From Siphonodentalium dalli (taxonomy: Eukaryota; Mollusca; Scaphopoda; Gadilida; Siphonodentaliidae): a stretch of 64,000 nucleotides of DNA. The first letter of the stretch is position 1, and the number at the start of each line of letters is the position of its first letter. The position numbers and the translations under genes are program-made. The notes beneath the pieces are model-generated. The model had not been told where the DNA came from. It made no database searches and saw only the letters and a program-made list of their open reading frames with translations. Where the stretch lies: contig CP136063.1 of the NCBI GenBank assembly GCA_032622095.1, positions 150,713,379 through 150,777,378 of the forward strand. Reading direction: 5' to 3'. Positions 34,441 to 45,961 of the stretch are shown here, piece by piece.

Positions 34441-37400
34441 GCACCCCCGGGGTGATGGGTGGGGGTCGAGGTGTTTCTAGGTGGTATTTGAGGCGGGCCA
34501 CCCACCCATGCCAATGTCAAATCTGTCGAAATCCTTACCGTTCTCGAAAATGGTCCATAGCCCATTTTCACCCCCTCGGGGTGGCACCCCCGGGGTGATG
34601 GGTGGGCGGTCGGGGTGTTTCTAGGTAGTATTTGGGGCGGGCCACCCACCCATGCCGTCAAATCGGTCGAAATCCTTACCGTTCTCGAAAATGGTCCATA
34701 CCCCATTTTCACCCCCTCGGGTGGCACCCCCGGGGGTGATGGGTAGGGGGTCGGGGTGTTTCTAGGTGGTATTTGGGGCGGGCCACCCACCCATTCCGTC
34801 AAATCGGTCGAAATCCTTACCGTTCTCGAAAATGGTCCATACCCCATTTTCACCCCCTCGGGGTGGCACCCTCCGGGGGTGATGGTGGGGGGTCGGGGTG
34901 TTTCTAGGTGGTATTTGGGGCGGGCCACCCACCCATGCCGTCAAATCGGTTGAAATCCTTACCGTTCTCGAAAATGGTCCATACCCCATTTTCACCCTCT
35001 TGGGGTGGCATCCCCGGGGGTGATGGGTGGGAGGTCGGGGTGTTTCTAGGTAGTATTTGGGGCGGGCCACCCACCCATGCCGTCAAATCGGTCGAAATCC
35101 TTATCGTTCTCGAAAATGGTCCATACCCCATTTTAACCCCATCGGGGTGGCACCCCCCGGGGGTGACGGGTGGGGGTCGGGGTGTTTCTTGTGGTATTTG
35201 GAACGGACCACCCACCCATGCCGTCAAATCGGTCGAAATCCTTACCGTTCTCGAAAATGGTCCATACCCCATTTTCACCCCCTCGGGGTGGCACCCCCCG
35301 GGGTGATGGGTGTGGTGTCGTGTTGTTTCTATGTGGTATTTGGGGCGGGCCACCCACCCATGCCGTCAAATCGGTCGAAATCCTTACCGTTCTCGAAAAT
35401 GGTCCATATCCCCATTTTCACCCTCTCGGGGTGGCATCCCCCGGGGTGATGGGTGTGGTGTCGGGGTGTTTCTAGGTGGTATTTGGGGCGGGCCACCCAC
35501 CCATGCCGTCATATCGGTCGAAATCCTTACAGTTCTCGAAAATGGTCCATACCCCATTTTCACCCCCTCGGGGTGGCACCCCCCCCCGGGGTGATGGGTG
35601 GGGGGTCGGGGTGTTTCTATGTAGTAGTTGGGGCGGACCACCCACCCATGCCGTCAAATCGGTCGAAATCCTTACCGTTCTCGAAAATGGTCCATACCCC
35701 ATTTTCACCCCCTCGGGGTGGCACCCCCCGGGGGTGATGGGTGGGGGGTCGGGGTGTTTCTTGGTAGTATTTGGGGCGGGCCACCCACCCATGCCGTCAA
35801 ATCGGTCGAAATCCTTACCGTTCTCGAAAATGGTCTATACCCCATTTTCAGCCCCACGGGGTGGCACCCCCCGGTGGTGATGGGTGGGGTTCGGGGTGTT
35901 TCTATGTGGTATTTGGGGCGGGCCACCCACTCATGCCGTCAAATTGGTCGAAATCCTTACAGTTCTCGAAAATGGTCCATACCCCATTTTCACCCCATCG
36001 GGGTGGCACCCCCGGAGGTGATGGGTGGGGTGTCGGGGTGTTTCTAGGTAGTATTTGGGGCGGGCCACCCACCCATGCCGTCAAATCGGTCGAAATCCTT
36101 ACCGTTCTCGAAAATGGCCCATACCACATTTTCACCCCCTCGGGGTGGCACCCCCGGGGGAGATGGTTGGGGGGGTCGGGGTGTTTCTAAGTGGTATTTG
36201 GGGCGGGCCACCCACCCATGCCGTCAAATCGGTCGAAATTCTTACCGTTCTCGAAAATGGTCCATACCCCATATTCACCCCCTCGGGTGGCACCCCCGGG
36301 GACGATGGGTGGGGGGTCGGGGTGTTTCTAGGTAGTATTTGGGGCGGGCCACCCACCCATGCCGTCAAATCGGTCGAAATCCTTACCGTTCTCGAAAATG
36401 GTCAATACCCCATTTTCACCCCCTCGGGGTGGCACCCACCGGGGGTGATGTGTGGGGGGTCGGGGTGTTTCTAGTTGGAATTTGGGGCGGGCCACCCACC
36501 ATGCCGTCAAATCGGTCGAAATCCTTACCGTTCTCGAAAATGGTCCATACCCCATTTTCACCCCCTCGGGGTGGCACCCCCGGGGGTGATGGGTGGGGTT
36601 CGGGGTGTTTCTATGTAGTATTTGGGGCGGGCCACCCACCCATGCCGTCAAATCGGTCAAAATCCTTACCGTTCTCGAAAATGGTCCATACCCCATTTTC
36701 ACCCCCTCGGAGTGGCACCCCCCGGGGGTGATGGGTGGGGGTCGGGGTGTTTCTATGTGGTATTTGGGGCGGGCCACCCACCCATGCCGTCAAATCGGTC
36801 GAAATCCTTACCTTTCTCGAAAATGGTCTATACCCCATTTTCACCCCCTCGGGGTGGCACCCCCGCGGTGATGGGAGGGGGTCGGGGTGTTTCTAGTTGG
36901 TATTTGGGGCGGGCCACCACCCATGCCGTCAAATCGGTCGAAATCCTTACCTTTCTCGAAATTTGTCCATACCCCATTTTCACTCCCTCGGGGTGGCACC
37001 CCCCGGGGGTGATGGGTGGGGGGTCGGGGTGTTTCTAGGTGGTATTTGGGGCGGGCCACCCACCCATGTTGTCAATCGCTCGAAATCCTTACCGTTCTCG
37101 AAAATGGTCTATACCCCATTTTCACCCCCTCGGGGGTGGCACCCCCCCGGGGGTGATGGGTGGGGGTTGGGGTGTTTCTAGTTGGTATTTGGGGCGGGCC
37201 ACCCACCCATGCTGTCAAATCGGTCGAAATCCTTACCGTTCTCGAAAATGGTCCATACCCCATTTTCACCCCCTCGGGTTGGCACCCCCGGGGGTGATGG
37301 GTGTGGGGTCGGGGTGTTTCTAGGTAGTATTTGGGGCGGGTCACCCACCCATGCCGTCAAATCGGTCGAAATCCTTACCGTACTCGAAAATGGTCCATAC

Positions 37401-39257
37401 CCCATTTTCACCCTCTCGGGGGTGGCACCCCCCGGGGGTGATGGGTGGGAGGTCGGGGTGTTTTTAGGTAGTATTTGGGGCGGGCCACCCACCCATGCCG
37501 TCAAATAGGTCGAAATCTCTACCGTTCTCGAAAATGGTCCATACCCCATTTTTACCCCCTCGGGGTGGCACCCCCCGTGGGTGATGGGTGGGGGGGGGTC
37601 GGGGTGTTTCTAGGTGGTATTTGGGGCGGGCCACCCACCCAAGCCGTCAAATCGGTCGAAATCCTTACCTTTCTCGAAAATGGTCTATACCCCATTTTCA
37701 CCCCCTCGGGGTGGCACCCCCCGGGGTGATGGGTGGAGGGTCGGGGTGTTTCTAGTTGGTATTTGTGGCGGGCCACCCACCCATGCCGTCAAATCGGTCG
37801 AAATCCTTACCTTTCTCGAAATTTGTCCATACCCCATTTTCACCCCCTCAGGGTGGCACCCCCCGGGGGTGATGGTGGGGGGTCGGGGTGTTTCTAGGTG
37901 GTATTTGGGGCGGGCCACCCACCCATGTTGTCAATCGGTCGAAATCCTTACCGTTCTCGAAAATGGTCTATACCCCATTTTCACCCCCTCGGGGTGGCAC
38001 CCCCCGGGGGTGATGGGTGGGGATCGGGGTGTTTCTAGGTAGTATTTGGGGCGGGCCACCCACCCATGCCGTCAAATCGGTGGAAATCCTTACCGTTCTC
38101 GAAAATGGTCTATACCCCATTTCATCCCCTCGGGGTGGCACCCCCGGGGGTGATGGGTGGGGGTCGGGGTGTTTCTAGGTAGAATTTGGGGCGGGCCACC
38201 ACCCATGCCGTCAGATCGGTCGAAATCATTACCGTTCTCGAAAATGGTCCATACCCCATTTTCACCCCTTCTGGGTGGCACCCCCGGGGGTGATGGTGGG
38301 GGTTCGGGGTGTTTCTAGGTAGTATTTGGGGCGGGCCACCCACCCATGCCGTCAAATCGGTCGAAATCCTTACCGTTCTCGAAAATGGTCCATACCCCAT
38401 TTTCACCCCCTCGGGATGGCACCCCCCGGGGTGATGGGTGGGGGGTCGGTGTGTTTCTAGGTAGTATTTGGGGGCGGGCCACCCACCCATGCCGTCAAAT
38501 CGGTCGAAATCCTTACCGTTCTCGAAAATGGTCCATACCCCATTTTCACCCCCTCGGGGTGGCATCCCCCGGGGGGTGATGGGTGGGAGGTCGGGGTGTT
38601 TCTAGGTAGTATTTGGGGCGGGCCACCCACCCATGCCGTCAAATCGGTCGAAATCCTTATCGTTCTCGAAAATGGTCCATACCCCATTTTAACCCCATCG
38701 GGGTGGCACCCCCGGGGGTGATGGGTGGGGGTCGGGGTGTTTCTTGTGGTATTTGGAACGGACCACCCACCCATGCCGTCAAATCGGTCGAAATCCTTAC
38801 CGTTCTCGAAAATGGTCCATACCCCATTTTCACCCCCTCGGGGTGGCACCCCCCGGGGTGATGGGTGTGGTGTCGTGTTGTTTCTATGTGGTATTTGGGG
38901 CGGGCCACCCACCCATGCCGTCAAATCGGTCGAAATCCTTACCGTTCTCGAAAATGGTCCATACCCCATTTTCACCCTCTCGGGGTGGCATCCCCCGGGG
39001 GTGATGGGTGGGAGGTCGGGGTGAATCTAGGTAGTATTTGGGGCGGGCCACCCACCCATGCCGTCAAATCGGTCGAAATCCTTATCGTTCTCGAAAATGG
39101 TCCATACCCCATATTCACCCCATCGGGGTGGCACCCCCCGGAGTGATGGGTGGGGGTCGGGGTGTTTCTTGGTGGTATTTGGAACGGGCCACCCACCCAT
39201 GCCGTCAAATCGGTCGAAATCCTTACCGTTCTCGAAAATGGTCCTTACCCCATTTTC
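34416..39257 (-). repeat. GC-rich 142-143 bp satellite, minus-orientation part (about 34 units)
   Basis: This is the same unit as 33463-34415, reverse-complemented, running without a break to the assembly gap. Variant-bearing units recur in blocks (see findings). Open frames of 60-170 codons appear in nearly every frame on both strands, because a G/C-rich unit with few stops is repeated. None has a domain. Confidence 0.97.
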
Positions 39258-39357
39258 NNNNNNNNNNNNNNNNNNNNNNNNNNNNNNNNNNNNNNNNNNN
39301 NNNNNNNNNNNNNNNNNNNNNNNNNNNNNNNNNNNNNNNNNNNNNNNNNNNNNNNNN
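39258..39357. other. Assembly gap, exactly 100 N
   Basis: A run of 100 N is a common placeholder for a gap of unknown length. It cuts the satellite on the left and is followed at once by sequence homologous to 8790. Confidence 0.98.
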
Positions 39358-41397
39358 TTCACTATAGCAAATCAAGATGATTGGGAGAGGGGTATTGTTA
39401 GAATGGATGCGCCACGGTATATTCTAGAAGTCAAGATGTGTCAACCACAGTATACAAGGCCCGTGGTGTTTTCAAAACCACGCGTGGCCAACATTTTAAC
39501 ACGGAAAAAACACGGAAAAATCGCACGTGGTCTTAGCGCCAATGAATACAGAATTGTCAGATAAAATCTTTTATAATAAAAAACAATTTCATATATTGAA
39601 TTATATATATATATATCATATTTGTTTATCTGTGTCTATGGCCTTTATATCCATGTCATGTTTTGTTGTCGCATTTTATTTTAGTTGGCATTACTATTTT
39701 CTTGTGTTTGTTCATATTACATGTACGCAAATGGTTTCGGTAGTTTGTGCGGCGATATCGTGTTCTAACAAATGGCTGAAAAATTGGATATAACATTACA
39801 AAGATTCATAAGTTAAAGACATATTATGCACTTGTTCGGACGCGTGAAACTGATTAGTTAGTATGCATGCGCTATGCCATGAGGGGATGTATGAATTCTA
39901 CTAACATTGCCGAAAATCTCAAACAAATCGACCGTACCACTTCATAGAAAACATCGTCTGAACTACTATATTATACGCTCAATTGTAAATATTTACTTCC
40001 CGATTCGGGACGCATCTATCGGCGGTAAATTAACACAAATGATTTCGCCATCGGGGGGTCACTGTATTTAATGCATATATATAAGAATTGCGGTGTGTTC
40101 TGTCAATTTGGATATAATATTTGTAAAAATAACTACTTTCAGCAAGATATTCTCCATTTCTATTTCATCACCCTACCGGAGTGTTTCAGATCACTTTAAA
40201 ATATCGAATTTAATGTCTAAAACGTAACTAAAGTTTTAAATTTAAATTAATTTGTTTTGAAAACTGGGATCAAAATTTATATAAATAAAATTTAGTTTTT
40301 CCAAATTTAATTTAAAATGCTCATTTTCAACAATTAATAAAATTTTCAAGAATTGTTAGTATCAAAGTAATTTCATATATATGCACATATGCATATTTTA
40401 TAGCACACACAATATAACATATTTTTATGAGTAATCGCGGTATATTGGTATCTTTACTTTCTTTGGGCCAATTTTTACAATCGACGGGTTGAATTTCGAT
40501 AAAAATTTCCGTTAAATAAAATGATGCTGCCAATCGCACAAAGGAATCACCACGAGAATACCACGCAGCCAAGAACGATTATCGACGATTAACACGCATT
40601 AAGTAAAGTAATTGCCATGAAAATATAGCAGATAGACTGGGTTCGACTACAGAATGGTAACTGTAGCAGTCGTGGCCAGTCCCAAATATGTAAGTAGAAT
40701 GACTGCTATCTTCTGAGAAGAACCCATCGTACATGTATATCCCTGGAATTTTCTTCCTAATGTATGGACAAATTAATGCCATATCCGGTATCGGTATCTC
40801 TTTGATTTCACCTCATCACGCAAGAGGTAATAAATCAGCCAGTGCACAGATGCCACGAACTTGTCGATGCGGCCTCGTTTGTTGTAACTCGATATAAGGT
40901 TATCAATTAGCCTGATAGAAATTTATCCTGTGTGTGTTCCAATATTGATGTCCAGCTTTATATGTATGAATAGTTTCGTAAATTCCAATCTAAAATGCAA
41001 TTGTACTTGAATTGTGCCAATAGAGACCGATGGTGCTTGTATTTAAACAATTATTGTGTAGTTTTGTGTACGGAAGTACACCAGAGCCGGTAGTAAGATT
41101 ATATATATGATTGTACTGATTTGTGTAACCAGTCAGATTTGGCTCCCATTACTCCCAAGTGTCAGAAGCTGTTAATGAATAAAATTATCTTGGAATTCAG
41201 TTTAGTAATACTGGTAAATTCATACATGGTTCACAGCATGAGACGTTTCCGTTGCGCGCGAAGCCACCTCGCGCGATTTAAATGGGACGGACTGGCCTCA
41301 TTTCGGTTTAGGGAAGAGTTTAACACACCAGATGGTCTGGGCAATTTGCGAAAAATACTTGAAGATTAAGAAAGCTCCTCAAAAGTGCGGGTCCGTG
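39358..41397. other. Unique-looking AT-rich DNA, right copy
   Basis: Counterpart of 8790-10829, with a few substitutions (40218, about 40271, about 40291). No gene recognised. Confidence 0.4.
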
Positions 41398-41937
41398 AAG
41401 TTGGATCGAAGTTCGAAGTTCGAAATTCGGTGGAGATTCGCGTGAAGTTAGATTGAAGTTCGAAATTCGGTGGAGATTCGACCCCCACTTTTGTTTGCCT
41501 CAAATGCATTGTTGTGTTCCAATTCGTGTTACCCTGCTCGAATTTTGGGTCAAAAGTTATTTTTTTCACTTTTTCTGAGATACTGCTGGACTTGGAAAAT
41601 TTAGCCACGGCGCTGGAATTTCGCCTTCAATATCAAGGCGCCGAAGGGAAGTGGCATTGTTTATGGCTGGATTGAGCTGAAATTTGGTATGTTTGATACT
41701 TTCCATAAGAGAATCAAGCAAACTAACGCTCAGCTTCGAGAATTTACTCGATCTATAGGTTTGAATTTCAATCTGGGCGAATTTCGATCTGGATTGAAGT
41801 TCGAAATTCAGATTGAAATTCGACCCCCACTTTTGTTTGCCTTAAATGCATTGTTGTGTTCCAATTCGTGCTCCCCTGCTCGAATTTTGGGTCAAAAGTT
41901 ATTTTTTTTCACTTTTTCTGAGATACTGATGGACTCA

Positions 41938-43477
41938 GGGGGGGGGGGGGGGGGGGGTCGGAAAATTTTTCCAGGCACATATGATCATTTTAATTTTTTC
42001 GGGCCTCGGGGGACCCACCCACCCAATTTCTTCCGTTTCCGGCCTTTTTTTCCAGGCAATTTTGGACACCCACCCTTTTTTTTTCCGTTTCAGGAATTTT
42101 TTTCCGGTCAGTTTTGGATACCCACCCCCCTAAATTTGAGAAAATTATCAACTGAGCAACCAAATAGCTGATTATCCTGCATTATCATAATTTATTGCGC
42201 GATATTTGAATAGAACAGTGCATAATGAGATAACGATACTATTTGAATTTATCATATAAGTGTCATTAATCAAGAAATGTGTCAACATAATCACATTTCT
42301 GGGGATATATAGGCAGAGTGCCAAAGTTTTTATTAACATTCATTTTCATAATATATAGTCACATGATCTAGTCACATAATCACATTTGAGTATTCTACAG
42401 AATACATGGTACCGGTACAACAAATTTCAGATTATTTGATATTTTGATATTTGCTATGTGATATACAGTAATGCCCTAATTAATTGACTCCATAACCACA
42501 GCAAAATAATGGGTAATTTTTCAGGATTTAGTTGGAAATATGGCTTGTTGTCATTCATCGGAAAGCTCTCCCCTGAAAAAATTACCCATTATTCTGCTGT
42601 GGTTATGGAAACGTTTAATTAGTTCATTACTGTATTGCTGGAACCAAATTGTTTATCAAAACATGTGGAAATACAACTGTTCATCCCAGTTTATCCCAGT
42701 TTGAAGAATAATGCTAATACCAAACACAACCATGATATACCCGCGTGACTCTTCTTGGTGCATCTCAGAAACCAGAACTGAGGAAACATGTTATAGCGTG
42801 TAATGGCAGGCTGGTAGCCACTGCTTGAAGTAATAGGCTTCGTAATAATTGGGAATAATATGGATGGATAGCCCAATCTCACTTCTTTTTTGCTCACGAT
42901 ATCAGTGACGATGAAATCTTTGTTACTGTGATCAACATTACAAGCTGATCCACATTAACTTGGAAAACAATTTGAAATTGTTCAAGCTGGCCCGGCTGGC
43001 CTTCAATTTATTTGTTAAGATTTTATGTTTTATGTTGTCAAAAGTCTATTTTATTCCATTATTTATTATATCTTTATTTCCATGTCTCATATGGTCAAAT
43101 GTGCTTTCATTTTATTGCTTATTTTCAGCTGAGTTCTGCATAGTTATTCTTATTTTGTTGTATCAGTAGATGGAATCCTGATTAAATTTAATTTTCCAAT
43201 TGCGCAGTTTCTAGTTCTATCAAGTTGAATTTGGGTTATTGTTGGCCATTGTGCAACTGATCCAACTACTGATAACCTCTATATATAGTATAGCATTACT
43301 ATTAACTATATATGACCTGTTTCTGTTCAAAACACATCAAAATAAGACTCAATAGCAGGAATGGAAAACAAATTTGGCACATGGAAAAAAACTGCTTTTT
43401 TGACCCGAGTGACACCCACCCACCACCCCATCATACGTGCCTGGAATTGTTTTTCGACCCCCCCCCCCCCCCCCCCC
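41938..43477. mobile_element. G-run/C-run TIR element, right block, copy 1
   Basis: A G-run at 41938-41957 then 'tcggaaaatttttccaggca'; the right end has 'gtgcctggaattgtttttcg' and a C-run to 43477. It contains the 171-bp MITE at 42464-42634. Otherwise near-identical to 11370-12906. Confidence 0.7.
42464..42634. mobile_element. TA-flanked MITE, right block, copy 1
   Basis: Same ends and length as 11891-12061. Confidence 0.9.
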
Positions 43478-43833
43478 TGCTGGACTTGGAAAATTTGGAA
43501 AATTTAGCCTTCAATATTAAGGTGCCGAAGGGAAGTGGCATTGTTTATGGCTGGATTGAGCTGAAATTTGGTATGTTTGATACTTTCCATAAGAGAATCA
43601 AGCAAACTAACGCTCAGCTTCGAGAAATTACTCGATCTATAGGTTTGAATTTCAATCTGAATTTCAATCTGGGCGAATTTCGATCTGGATTGAAGTTCGA
43701 AATTCAGATTGAAATTCGACCCCCCACTTTTTTTTGTCTCAAATGCATTGTTGTGTTCCAATTCGTGCTCCCCTGCTCGAATTTTGTGTCAAAAGTGATT
43801 TTTTTCACTTTTTCTGAGATACTGATGGACTCA

Positions 43834-45368
43834 GGGGGGGGGGGGGGGGGTCGGAAAAATTTTCCAGGCACATATGATCATTTTAATTTTTTCGGGCCTC
43901 GGGGGACCCACCCACCCAATTTCTTCCGTTTCCGGCCTTTTTTTCCAGGCAATTTTGGACACCCACCCTTTTTTTTCCGTTTCAGGAATTTTTTTCCGGT
44001 CAGTTTTGGATACCCACCCCCCTAAATTTGAGAAAATTATCAACTGAGCAACCAAATAGCTGATTATCCTGCATTATCATAATTTATTGCGCGATATTTG
44101 AATAGAACAGTGCATAATGAGATAACGATACTATTTGAATTTATCATATAAGTGTCATTAATCAAGAAATGTGTCAACATAATCACATTTCTGGGGATAT
44201 ATAGGCAGAGTGCCAAAGTTTTTATTAACATTCATTTTCATAATATATAGTCACATGATCTAGTCACATAATCACATTTGAGTATTCTACAGAATACATG
44301 GTACCGGTACAACAAATTTCAGATTATTTGATATTTTGATATTTGCTATGTGATATACAGTAATGCCCTAATTAATTGACTCCATAACCACAGCAAAATA
44401 ATGGGTAATTTTTCAGGATTTAGTTGGAAATATGGCTTGTTGTCATTCATCGGAAAGCTCTCCCCTGAAAAAATTACCCATTATTCTGCTGTGGTTATGG
44501 AAACGTTTAATTAGTTCATTACTGTATTGCTGGAACCAAATTGTTTATCAAAACATGTGGAAATACAACTGTTCATCCCAGTTTATCCCAGTTTGAAGAA
44601 TAATGCTAATACCAAACACAACCATGATATACCCGCGTGACTCTTCTTGGTGCATCTCAGAAACCAGAACTGAGGAAACATGTTATAGCGTGTAATGGCA
44701 GGCTGGTAGCCACTGCTTGAAGTAATAGGCTTCGTAATAATTGGGAATAATATGGATGGATAGCCCAATCTCACTTCTTTTTTGCTCACGATATCAGTGA
44801 CGATGAAATCTTTGTTACTGTGATCAACATTACAAGCTGATCCACATTAACTTGGAAAACAATTTGAAATTGTTCAAGCTGGCCCGGCTGGCCTTCAATT
44901 TATTTGTTAAGATTTTATGTTTTATGTTGTCAAAAGTCTATTTTATTCCATTATTTATTATATCTTTATTTCCATGTCTCATATGGTCAAATGTGCTTTC
45001 ATTTTATTGCTTATTTTCAGCTGAGTTCTGCATAGTTATTCTTATTTTGTTGTATCAGTAGATGGAATCCTGATTAAATTTAATTTTCCAATTGCGCAGT
45101 TTCTAGTTCTATCAAGTTGAATTTGGGTTATTGTTGGCCATTGTGCAACTGATCCAACTACTGATAACCTCTATATATAGTATAGCATTACTATTAACTA
45201 TATATGACCTGTTTCTGTTCAAAACACATCAAAATAAGACTCAATAGCAGGAATGGAAAACAAATTTGGCACATGGAAAAAAACTGCTTTTTTGACCCGA
45301 GTGACACCCACCCACCACCCCATCATACGTGCCTGGAATTGTTTTTCGACCCCCCCTCCCCCCCCCCC
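43834..45368. mobile_element. G-run/C-run TIR element, right block, copy 2 (extra copy)
   Basis: A G-run at 43834-43850 and a right end reaching 45368, where the C-run is broken by one T. Offset to copy 1 is about 1892 bases, the length of one element plus one ~350-bp unit. This marks a tandem duplication and not an independent insertion. Confidence 0.7.
44356..44526. mobile_element. TA-flanked MITE, right block, copy 2
   Basis: Identical in ends and size to 11891-12061. It lies at the same position inside its host element. Confidence 0.9.
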
Positions 45369-45961
45369 TGCTGGACTTGGAAAATTTGGAAAATTTAGCC
45401 TTCAATATTAAGGTGCCGAAGGGAAGTGGCATTGTTTATGGCTGGATTGAGCTGAAATTTGGTATGTTTGATACTTTCCATAAGAGAATCAAGCAAACTA
45501 ACGCTCAGCTTCGAGAAATTACTCGATCTATAGGTTTGAATTTCAATCTGAATTTCAATCTGGGCGAATTTCGATCTGGATTGAAGTTCGAAATTCAGAT
45601 TGAAATTCGACCCCCACTTTTTTTTGTCTCAAATGCATTGTTGTGTTCCAATTCGTGCTCCCCTGCTCGAATTTTGTGTCAAAAGTGATTTTTTTCACTT
45701 TTTCTGAGATACTGCTGGACTTGGAAAATTTAGCCACGACGCTGGACTTAGAAAATTTGGCCTTCAATATTAAGGTGCCGAAGGGAAGTGGCATTGTTTA
45801 TGGCTGGATTGAGCTGAAATTTGGCATGTTTGATACTTTCCATAAGAGAATCAAGCAAACTAACGCTCAGCTTCGAGAAACTACTCGATCTATAGGTTTG
45901 AATTTCAATCTGAATTTCGAACTTCAATCCAGATCGAAATTCGCCCAGATTACAACCAGTT

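Larger units (their letters stand above)
41398..45961 (+). repeat. ~350-bp tandem repeat, right copy, split by two TIR elements
   Basis: This has the same units as 10830-13500, but with [TIR element]-[one unit]-[TIR element] in place of a single element. One complete unit lies at 43478-43833. Right-hand units are at about 45369-45960. Confidence 0.85.

Noticed and set aside
33422-39208. Dozens of 60-170 codon open frames on both strands with PPITPGG, THAVKS or PFSRTVRIS-like repeats
   Set aside because: They occur in several frames and both strands, track the 143-bp satellite unit, and shift frame with unit length. They are repeat translations, not repeat proteins.
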